In this document: in pieces, positions 1 to 5,489 of the stretch
How the letters are laid out: every line of letters begins with the position of its first letter
Position numbering within the stretch: position 1 is the stretch's first letter
NCBI GenBank assembly: GCA_020353115.1
Contig: CP070687.1
Span: 1,108,866 to 1,117,808 of the forward strand
Length of the DNA stretch: 8,943 bases
Reading direction: 5' to 3'
Source: Bacteroidales bacterium
GTDB lineage: Bacteria > Bacteroidota > Bacteroidia > Bacteroidales > VadinHA17
Notes under the pieces: generated by a model
The model's database searches: none
Told to the model about the DNA's origin: nothing
The model's input: the letters and a program-made list of their open reading frames with translations, nothing else
Made by a program: the position numbers and the translations under genes

Positions 1-695
1 GCTATTCCTATGGGAATAATATCGGATTACAGTACCTGATTCAGAACTACCAGGAAATCGAATTTCTTGCCATAATCAATCCGGATGTAAAGATTTTAAG
101 TGATGATGTATTCGAAACGTTGTTGAAACGGCTTGAACAGGATGATCGGCTGGCCGGAATCTCCCCCCTAATGATAGTCGGGAACAAACTTAAGCCTGAC
201 AGGTGGGCAATAAAAAATCCCAGGTATATCCATAATTTTCTTTCTTCATATGCGGTATTGGCTCCGGTGAATCCATTGCTTTACCGGTCATACGAAATAG
301 ATCCCCTGACTCTGGTATCCTATGTGGATGTCATACCAGGAAGCTTTTTTATCATGAAGAAGGATGTGTTTATTCAGATCGGCTTGTTGGATGAGAATAA
401 TTTTCTGTACGGTGAGGAAATAATAATCGGGAAGAAGATGAGGGATAAGGAATTAAAACTTGGACTCTCTTTTGAGACGTTTTACACGCATAAACATACA
501 GGTGCCTGCACATCGCTGGTGGCCTGTTTCCGACATTTCAGATTCAGTATGAGGTCTCATCTTTACTTCAACTTTACCTGCCAGAACAAATTCTGGGGAA
601 TGATAGACAGCATGCTGTTAATCCTGTTTTCACCAATGAAACTCCTGGAAATAATTACCATATATTACGTTAAACGAACGAAAACATCTGACTGA
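1..695 (+). CDS. GT2 family glycosyltransferase, 5' end outside window (partial)
   Basis: The reading frame is open from base 3 to the TGA at 693-695, giving 230 visible residues; the start lies to the left of the window. A TTG at 120 is internal, because residues conserved in the family lie upstream of it. Seen: an N-N-x-G stretch (visible residues 5-8), then AIINPDV (about 23-29), where NPD occupies the place of the metal-binding DXD motif of WbbL/rhamnosyltransferase-like GT2 enzymes. Further on come PGSFFIMKKDVF, IGLLDENNFLYGEE (the acceptor/base region, EE instead of the usual ED) and a THKHTGA segment like the family's H-x-x-G motif. Members are usually about 290-310 residues, so roughly 60-80 may be missing. 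It probably transfers a nucleotide-activated sugar onto the lipid-linked repeat unit at the cytoplasmic face. Donor and acceptor cannot be told. It ends 39 bases before the next gene, probably in one operon. Confidence 0.88.
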   Translation, partial: YSYGNNIGLQYLIQNYQEIEFLAIINPDVKILSDDVFETLLKRLEQDDRLAGISPLMIVGNKLKPDRWAIKNPRYIHNFLSSYAVLAPVNPLLYRSYEIDPLTLVSYVDVIPGSFFIMKKDVFIQIGLLDENNFLYGEEIIIGKKMRDKELKLGLSFETFYTHKHTGACTSLVACFRHFRFSMRSHLYFNFTCQNKFWGMIDSMLLILFSPMKLLEIITIYYVKRTKTSD

Positions 696-734
696 TTACC
701 AAATAATTATCTTAAAACTACAATTAAGCCTACC

Positions 735-1928
735 ATGCGTATCGTACTGATCAGTCCATACTTCTCGGAGGGAATGGGTTATCTCGAGAATTGTCTGCCA
801 AAAGCCCTGGTGACTTTAGGGCATGAAGTTCATGTAGTAACTTCAACAGGTCAGGTTTATTTTAATCAACCTAAATACAATCAGATTTACGAGAAATTCC
901 TGGGTGAATGTATCGTCGATCCGGGTATTAAGGAAATAAATGGATTCGTGTTACAGCGGCTTACTTTCCGGTTGATCAGTGGAAAGGTATTCCTTACCGG
1001 TCTCTATTCCAAACTGAAGGAAATCAAACCTGATGTCGTACAAACCTTCGATCCTTTTTCTTTCCTGAATATCCAGGTAATCCTTTATAAGTTTTTCATG
1101 AAATATAAAGTCTTTACGGCCAATCACATCATGGAATCGGTTTTTCCACTGGCACATATCGGGAAAAACAGAAAGGTATGGAAAAGAGTACATTTTTATT
1201 TCACACGCACATTACCTGGGAAAGTGTTTAACCGGTTCATTGAAAAATCATTCCCAATAACAATTGATGCAAAGGAAATAGCAGCCAGGTATTATTCGGT
1301 TCCCTATCATAAAATGAGAATCATTCCCTTGGGAGTTGATACCCAATTGTTTCAACCGGCTGAATCAAGACAGATGCAAAAGAAACGCCTGGAGATGAGG
1401 ATGGAAGCAGGCATAATGGAAAATGAAATCTTATGTATCTATTCAGGCCGTTTTTCTGAAGGAAAGAATCCTCTATGCCTTGCACATGCAATTCATAAAC
1501 TGCGTAGTATGAAAGAGCCCTATAAAGGGCTATTTATCGGTAACGGATTACAGGCTGAACAAATAGAAAAACTGGAGGGGTGTATAGTCAGGGATTTTGT
1601 TCTGTTCAATGACCTGGCCGACTTTTACCGGATGGCCGATATAGGCGTGTGGCCAAGGGAGGAATCGACCAGCATGCTGGATGCGGCGGCCAGCGGACTA
1701 CCCCTGGTTATAAGCAATACCGTCCAGGCAATCGAAAGGATAGAGAATAACGGATTGACCTATATTGAGAACGATGTGGACGATATGGTAAAAGTCTTGC
1801 TTCAGCTTAAGGATGAGAAAGCCAGGAAGCAGTTTGCCATTAATGGTGTCGAAAAGATGAAAAACAATTACAGCTGGATCAGGATGGCAGAGGTCAGGAT
1901 TGAGGAGTATAACAAAGCTCTTAATTAA
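735..1928 (+). CDS. GT4 family (GT-B) glycosyltransferase
   Basis: This is a 397-residue GT-B enzyme. The N-terminal domain opens with MRIVLISPYF and a glycine-containing loop (SEGMGYLENCLPKAL, residues 11-25), followed by LGHEVHVVTS. The linker IIPLGVDTQLF (196-206) and YSGRFSEGKNP (236-246) are characteristic of the donor-binding GT4 domain. The nucleotide-sugar signature lies at 306-325 (WPREEST, then LDAAASGLPLV). Asp316 stands where the second Glu of the family's E-x7-E motif is normally found, and Glu309/Glu310 are offset by one or two positions from the first. The ATG at 735 places the first beta strand directly at the N terminus; no clear Shine-Dalgarno is present. The upstream gap is only 39 AT-rich bases, so it is probably cotranscribed with the GT2 gene. 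Predicted role: cytoplasmic, retaining sugar transfer during repeat-unit assembly. Substrate unknown. Confidence 0.9.
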   Translation: MRIVLISPYFSEGMGYLENCLPKALVTLGHEVHVVTSTGQVYFNQPKYNQIYEKFLGECIVDPGIKEINGFVLQRLTFRLISGKVFLTGLYSKLKEIKPDVVQTFDPFSFLNIQVILYKFFMKYKVFTANHIMESVFPLAHIGKNRKVWKRVHFYFTRTLPGKVFNRFIEKSFPITIDAKEIAARYYSVPYHKMRIIPLGVDTQLFQPAESRQMQKKRLEMRMEAGIMENEILCIYSGRFSEGKNPLCLAHAIHKLRSMKEPYKGLFIGNGLQAEQIEKLEGCIVRDFVLFNDLADFYRMADIGVWPREESTSMLDAAASGLPLVISNTVQAIERIENNGLTYIENDVDDMVKVLLQLKDEKARKQFAINGVEKMKNNYSWIRMAEVRIEEYNKALN

Positions 1929-2034
1929 CTAAAATTGATAGTTATTATAAATTGGTTTAATTTTTCAAAGAAATGTATTGTTTCAACGATCGGGATTCGT
2001 GTGGAAAGGAGATCGTTATACGAAATATTCGTAG

Positions 2035-2121
2035 AACGAAGCCTGTGCCTGCCCTGTGAAATAATGCTTCGCATTAGCTGTTTTCAGCTATTTCACAGGG
2101 CAGGCCCACTCCAGGTTCGTT
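2035..2121. repeat. Long imperfect inverted repeat with 17-base perfect arms and two inner hairpins
   Basis: The arms 2047-2063 and 2089-2105 are exact reverse complements over 17 bases (outer end GCCTGCCCTGTG). Inside them are two small hairpins: AATGC-TTC-GCATT (2063-2075) and AGCTG-TTTT-CAGCT (2076-2089). The terminal base of each long arm is shared with these, so the fold is a three-way junction shaped like a cloverleaf. Outside the arms, CCT (2042-2044) can pair with AGG (2113-2115), and AACGAA (2035-2040) with TTCGTT (2116-2121). The pairing is seen directly. A function is not: a REP/MITE-like mobile palindrome, an mRNA-stabilising or processing structure and a recombination site are all possible. 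No T-run follows the stem, so it is not a typical intrinsic terminator. Confidence 0.85.
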
Positions 2122-2146
2122 TTACATTAAGGGTAGCGTTAATAAT

Positions 2147-2168
2147 CAACGATCCTGGAGGATCGTTG
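2147..2168. repeat. Perfect 9-bp hairpin with a TGGA loop
   Basis: CAACGATCC (2147-2155) is the exact reverse complement of GGATCGTTG (2160-2168), with a four-base loop between. It forms the left part of the second repeat unit. The corresponding place in the first unit has a shorter 7-base stem (1985-1991 with 2011-2017) and a longer loop. No T-run follows on either side. Confidence 0.75.
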
Positions 2169-2234
2169 TACGATTAACTCTCCCATGAAACGAAGCCTAT
2201 ACGGTCCAAACTAGTTCGTTAATATAGCTCCAAA

Positions 2235-2248
2235 GTACCCTAGGGTAC
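2235..2248. repeat. 14-base perfect palindrome upstream of the methyltransferase gene
   Basis: GTACCCTAGGGTAC reads the same on both strands and ends 26 bases before the ATG at 2275. It could be a protein-binding dyad (operator-like) or a short hairpin with a CTAG loop. It is separate from the two repeat units to its left. Any regulatory role is inference from position only. Confidence 0.5.
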
Positions 2249-2274
2249 AACTTGAGTTAATTAGTAAAGAACGG

Positions 2275-3045
2275 ATGAATTTTTCCGGTATAATTAGAAG
2301 GATAAAGACATTCCTATTCTACGGATGGAAAGGGAATTACATTTCATGGGAAGAGGCTGAAAGGGATTCGGATGGATACGGTTCGGACAGTATCCTGCAG
2401 AAAGTGAAAGAAGCAACAGAGAAGGTAAGGGATGGAACTGCAGCTTATGAGCGAGATTCAGTACTTTTTGATGAAATACAGTACTCCTATCCCTTCCTGG
2501 CAACATTAATGTTTGTTGCAGCAAAAAACAAAGGGAAACTCAATGTTCTCGATTTCGGAGGCTCCCTGGGTAGCAGCTATTATCAGCACCTCAGGTTTTT
2601 ACAACATCTCGATGACTTCCACTGGAATATAGTTGAACAGCCTCATTTTGTAAAGGAGGGATTACATTCATTTGAAACCGATCACCTGCACTTTTTTTAT
2701 ACTATAAAGGATTGTATTAAAAAATGTAACATAAACCTGGCTCTATTCTCAGGTGTTCTTCAGTATTTAAAGGAACCTTACAAAATTCTGGATGAGGTTT
2801 TCGATCATCAGATTGAATACATTCTCATCGACAGAACTCCCTTTCAAAAAAAAGGAAAGGACCGGATCACCATCCAAAAAGTGCCAAAATGGATCTATGA
2901 GGCGAGCTATCCATGCTGGTTCTTCAACGAACAAAATTTCAAGGATAAAATGGAGTCCGGATATGAAATGATTTATGAATTTGAAGCATTGGACAGGGCA
3001 AGAATTCCTTCTAAATTCAAAGGGTTTTTCTACAGAAAGAAGTAA
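2275..3045 (+). CDS. TIGR04325-family SAM-dependent methyltransferase
   Basis: The 256-residue protein matches what I know of the TIGR04325 (LIC12133-type) methyltransferase family along its whole length. Seen: ISWEEAE near the N terminus (23-29), GYGSDSILQKV (34-44), AAYERDSVLFDEI (56-68), the SAM-binding loop VLDFGGSLGSSYYQ (91-104), VEQPHFV (120-126), the post-motif segment GVLQYLKEPY (160-169), IDRTPF (185-190) and the Trp/Phe-rich IYEASYPCWFF region (208-217). The family is typical of polysaccharide loci and is presumed to methylate a sugar or another repeat-unit substituent; the acceptor atom is not known. The ATG at 2275 follows the structured intergenic region and has no strong ribosome site. 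The stop lies 7 bases before the start of the next glycosyltransferase, so the two are probably cotranslated. Confidence 0.9.
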   Translation: MNFSGIIRRIKTFLFYGWKGNYISWEEAERDSDGYGSDSILQKVKEATEKVRDGTAAYERDSVLFDEIQYSYPFLATLMFVAAKNKGKLNVLDFGGSLGSSYYQHLRFLQHLDDFHWNIVEQPHFVKEGLHSFETDHLHFFYTIKDCIKKCNINLALFSGVLQYLKEPYKILDEVFDHQIEYILIDRTPFQKKGKDRITIQKVPKWIYEASYPCWFFNEQNFKDKMESGYEMIYEFEALDRARIPSKFKGFFYRKK

Positions 3046-3052
3046 CGAAGCC

Positions 3053-4051
3053 ATGTATAATTTCTGCACACTTTTCGATTCCTATTACTTAAGCCGTGGT
3101 CTGGTTATGTACGAATCGCTGAAGGAAAACCTGAATCAATTTCACCTCTATATTTTTGCTTTTGATGACCTCTGTTACCAGCTACTGGAGAAACTCAAAC
3201 CGGAAAAAACGACCATCATATCTTTGGAAGAGTTTGAGGATGAAGAACTGCTTAACGTGAAGAAAGACAGAACGAAAGCTGAGTATTGCTGGACATGTAC
3301 TCCGTCGGTGATCGATTATGTGATCAAAACCTACAACCTTCCGGACTGTACTTACCTGGATGCCGATTTATATTTTTACAATTCACCGGATATCCTGCTC
3401 CAGGAAATGAATAAGAATACAGTACTGGTTACCGAACACCGATATTCCAGGTTGGCAAGACTTTATGAACAGAAGCGGGCGGGAAGGTTTTGTGTCCAGT
3501 TCATTACCTTTACCGGCCATCAGTCTTCCACCAGAATACTTGAAAAATGGAAAGGACAGTGCATTGATTGGTGTTATAACCGGTATGAAGATGGGAAATT
3601 CGGGGATCAGAAGTACCTGGATGAATGGCCTGAATTGTATGAGAATGTTCATATATTGCAGCATTTAGGCGGAGGTGTTGCACCATGGAATGTTTCAAAA
3701 TACCACATCGAAAAAAGGGGGGATTCATATACCGGTATTCACAAAAAAGACGGGCAAAAGTTTAGTATGATTTTCTTCCATTTTCAGTATGTCAAATTTA
3801 TGGATAACGGCTTGGTTGATATCGGCTGGCATATCCTTTCAAAACAGATCATCAAAGATCTTTATTTGCCCTATCTGAAAAGACTCTTCGAGGTGGAAAA
3901 GAAGCTTTGTGAAGCAGATTCTCGATACAGAACCTATTACGCTAAATTTAAATCAGAAGGCGTAAAAGACACTTTGAAAAATCTCTTTAAAAAAATCACA
4001 AAATACAATTTGATCAAAACAGACAATTTCTGGCATGGCGTATATAGTTGA
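3053..4051 (+). CDS. GT-A fold glycosyltransferase with DAD motif
   Basis: The frame is open further upstream, to an ATG at 2975, but those 26 codons overlap the methyltransferase. The protein that looks like the family starts at the ATG at 3053 (MYNFCTLFDSYYLSRG), giving 332 residues. Seen: an N-terminal strand followed by SRGLVMYESLKENL (14-27), EYCWTCTPSVI (77-87), the metal/nucleotide-binding TYLDADLYFYNSP (100-112, Asp103-Ala-Asp105), TEHRYSR (127-133), FGDQKYLDEWP (183-193), HLGGGVAPWN (204-213) and FFHFQY (241-246). The Asp-x-Asp, GDQ and H-x-G pattern resembles GT8-like nucleotide-diphospho-sugar transferases, although I cannot name the exact CAZy family. Probably cytosolic and acting on the lipid-linked intermediate. 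It lies 7 bases after the methyltransferase and overlaps the ketoisomerase start by 17 bases. The C-terminal 45 residues are basic and helical. Confidence 0.82.
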   Translation: MYNFCTLFDSYYLSRGLVMYESLKENLNQFHLYIFAFDDLCYQLLEKLKPEKTTIISLEEFEDEELLNVKKDRTKAEYCWTCTPSVIDYVIKTYNLPDCTYLDADLYFYNSPDILLQEMNKNTVLVTEHRYSRLARLYEQKRAGRFCVQFITFTGHQSSTRILEKWKGQCIDWCYNRYEDGKFGDQKYLDEWPELYENVHILQHLGGGVAPWNVSKYHIEKRGDSYTGIHKKDGQKFSMIFFHFQYVKFMDNGLVDIGWHILSKQIIKDLYLPYLKRLFEVEKKLCEADSRYRTYYAKFKSEGVKDTLKNLFKKITKYNLIKTDNFWHGVYS

Positions 4052-4403
4052 TCTAAAAACATTTACGGATAAAAGAGGGAACCTGACCGTTATTGAGAAC
4101 GTCCTTCCTTTTCCGATCAAACGGATTTTCTATATTTATGGTGTTGATGATTCGGTCAGGGGTGGACACCGGCACAGGAAAACAATACAGGCCGCAATCT
4201 GCATCCAGGGAAAGTGCAGGGTTTATAACCATAATGGGGAAAAGGAAGAATTCTTTGATCTTGACCGGCCATACAAATGTTTAATTCTTGAGACCCGGGA
4301 TTGGCATGAGATGGGTGCATTTTCCGAGGATGCCATCCTAATGGTGCTGGCATCTGAAAATTTTGATGAAAAGGACTACATATTCGACCGATATGATCAT
4401 TGA
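4035..4403 (+). CDS. fdtA: FdtA/WxcM-like dTDP-4-keto-6-deoxyglucose 3,4-ketoisomerase (cupin)
   Basis: This is a 122-residue single-domain cupin, close to the usual length of FdtA/QdtA. Seen: TDKRGNLTVIE (11-21), IKRIFYIYGV (28-37), RGGHRHRKT (42-50), IQGKCRVY (57-64), DWHEMGAF (89-96) and LASENFDEKDYIFDRY at the C terminus. From memory of T. thermosaccharolyticum QdtA, His45 and His47 correspond to its catalytic His51 and His53. Arg14 and His91 correspond to QdtA Tyr17 and Arg97, positions reported to steer product stereochemistry, and here they carry the FdtA-type residues. Predicted product: dTDP-3-keto-6-deoxy-D-galactose. Phe32 sits where QdtA has the proposed acid Tyr37. The ATG at 4035 overlaps the upstream gene by 17 bases, and the end overlaps the aminotransferase by 11, which suggests translational coupling. 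A non-isomerase WxcM-like cupin remains possible. Confidence 0.82.
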   Translation: MAYIVDLKTFTDKRGNLTVIENVLPFPIKRIFYIYGVDDSVRGGHRHRKTIQAAICIQGKCRVYNHNGEKEEFFDLDRPYKCLILETRDWHEMGAFSEDAILMVLASENFDEKDYIFDRYDH

Positions 4404-5481
4404 GTATGAAAATCTGTTCAAAGTTAACCAACCCTATTTTGACCGCTTCAAGAAAGGTTTTAATGAAATTCTGAAGTCAGGATGGTTTATTCTTGGGGAA
4501 CACGTTAAGAAATTTGAATCCGATTTTGCAGACTATTGTGGGGTAAACTATTGTGGCGGTGTTGCTTCCGGGCTTGATGCCCTGATACTGTCGCTGAGGG
4601 TGTTGGAAATGGAAACCGGGGCCGAGGTAATAGTCCCCTCAAATACCTACATTGCTACTATTCTGTCCATAATACACAGCGGGTACCGGCCGGTTCTGGT
4701 AGAACCGGATATTAACTCGTACAATATCGATCCTTCACTGATCGAACCGGCTATTACAGAAAGAACAAGGGCTGTACTGGTGGTTCACCTGTATGGTAAG
4801 CCATGTGACATGGATCCAATAATGGATATCTGCAAAAGACATAATCTCTACCTGATTGAAGATTGTGCCCAGGCTCATGGTGCGAAATATAAGGGGCAGA
4901 AAGTCGGTAGTTTCGGTGATCTGGCTGCCTTTAGTTTTTACCCTACGAAAAACCTGGGATGTCTTGGTGACGGAGGTGCGGTTACTACTAACAATATCGG
5001 GTATCATAAGAAAGTGCAAGCGTTGCGGAATTACGGTTCAAACAAAAAGTATTATAATAATCAAATTGGATTTAATTCCCGGCTGGACGAGATCCAGGCC
5101 GCATTTCTTAGCATCAAGCTGAAGGAATTGGACAGGATTAACCGGCACAAAAGGAAGTTAGCCAGTCTGTATATGGAAAATCTGAAAGAGGATTTCATTT
5201 TACCTGTGATTCACAGGGAATACCTTGATGTTTTCCATATTTTTAATATCCGGCATGAACGGAGGGATGAGATAAGGGAATTCCTCCTCAAGAATGACGT
5301 AAGAACAGAGGTTCATTACCCTGTACCTCCCCACAGGCAGGAAGCCCTTTCCCAATTATCTCACCTTCGATTGCCGGTTTCAGAAGAGATTCATCAGACA
5401 ACCATCAGTTTGCCCGTATCAATGTCACATACTCCAGGAGAGATAATGCGGGTGGTTGAAGTATTGAATCAATTCAAATAG
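4393..5481 (+). CDS. DegT/DnrJ/EryC1/StrS (FdtB/QdtB-like) sugar aminotransferase
   Basis: This is a fold-type I PLP enzyme of 362 residues from the ATG at 4393. A longer frame reaches back to 4363, but the family N terminus (MI-E-ENL, then ILKSGWFILGEHVKKFE, 26-42) begins at 4393. Seen: GGVASGLDALIL (55-66, phosphate/PLP cup), VPSNTYIAT (81-89), VVHLYGKPCDMD (130-141), EDCAQAHGA (156-164, Asp157 for the pyridine nitrogen), and FYPTKNLGCLGDGGA (182-196) with Lys186 as the PLP Schiff-base lysine. GFNSRLDEIQAAFL and an EVHYPVPPH segment complete the pattern. It should transfer an amino group, usually from glutamate, to C-3 of the keto sugar made by the cupin encoded just upstream, yielding a dTDP-3-amino-3,6-dideoxyhexose. 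The 11-base overlap supports coupled expression. The exact sugar depends on the isomerase; other dTDP/UDP-keto-sugar substrates cannot be excluded. Confidence 0.9.
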   Translation: MIIEYENLFKVNQPYFDRFKKGFNEILKSGWFILGEHVKKFESDFADYCGVNYCGGVASGLDALILSLRVLEMETGAEVIVPSNTYIATILSIIHSGYRPVLVEPDINSYNIDPSLIEPAITERTRAVLVVHLYGKPCDMDPIMDICKRHNLYLIEDCAQAHGAKYKGQKVGSFGDLAAFSFYPTKNLGCLGDGGAVTTNNIGYHKKVQALRNYGSNKKYYNNQIGFNSRLDEIQAAFLSIKLKELDRINRHKRKLASLYMENLKEDFILPVIHREYLDVFHIFNIRHERRDEIREFLLKNDVRTEVHYPVPPHRQEALSQLSHLRLPVSEEIHQTTISLPVSMSHTPGEIMRVVEVLNQFK

Positions 5482-5489
5482 TTCAAATT

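Larger units (their letters stand above)
1984..2220. repeat. Two copies of a related repeat unit (1984-2121 and 2147-2220)
   Basis: The same words occur in the same order in both units. CAACGATC is at 1984-1991 and 2147-2154. GATCGTTRTACGA is at 2011-2023 and 2161-2173, with one difference (A or G at the sixth-from-last base). AACGAAGCCT is at 2035-2044 and 2189-2198. TTCGTT is at 2116-2121 and 2215-2220. In each unit CAACGATC can pair with the following GATCGTT, and AACGAA with the closing TTCGTT. The units differ mainly in that the first carries the 59-base palindrome 2047-2105 between AACGAAGCCT and TTCGTT, where the second has only 16 bases. This suggests an old dispersed element family or a degenerate tandem duplication. 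Its origin is unknown. Confidence 0.7.
1929..2274. other. Structured intergenic region without a credible gene
   Basis: These 346 bases separate the two left-hand glycosyltransferases from the downstream run of genes, while most other spacings in the window are under 60 bases or negative. The open frame at 1935-2177 starts with TTG, resembles no protein I know, and runs straight through the palindromes, so I do not call it. The stretch holds two related repeat units (1984-2121 and 2147-2220), a double-hairpin palindrome (2047-2105), a strong hairpin (2147-2168) and a separate 14-base dyad (2235-2248). The last 25 bases before the ATG at 2275 are AT-rich. I see no convincing Bacteroidota promoter (TTTG plus TAnnTTTG), but a promoter for the downstream genes could lie here. 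Confidence 0.75.

Noticed and set aside
951..1193. Minus-strand open frames within the genes (for example at 951-1193, 2767-3069 and 6565-6834)
   Set aside because: They are antisense to strongly recognisable proteins and show no family features of their own.
2047..2105. Interpretation of the palindrome as an intrinsic terminator
   Set aside because: The stem is long and branched, and no T-run follows on either strand.
1935..2177. 80-codon open frame on the + strand in the intergenic region
   Set aside because: It starts with TTG, resembles no known protein, and its sequence is the repeat and palindrome structure itself. Treated as a chance open frame.
2975..3052. Upstream in-frame ATG extending the DAD glycosyltransferase by 26 codons
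   Set aside because: The extension overlaps the conserved methyltransferase C terminus, and the family-like N terminus starts at the ATG at 3053.
3044..3052. AACGAAGCC at the methyltransferase/glycosyltransferase junction, matching nine bases of the repeat word AACGAAGCCT
   Set aside because: A nine-base match in a 9-kb window can arise by chance, and none of the other words of the repeat unit are nearby.
4363..4392. Upstream in-frame ATGs extending the aminotransferase by 10 codons
   Set aside because: They lie within the ketoisomerase gene, and the DegT-family N terminus fits the ATG at 4393.
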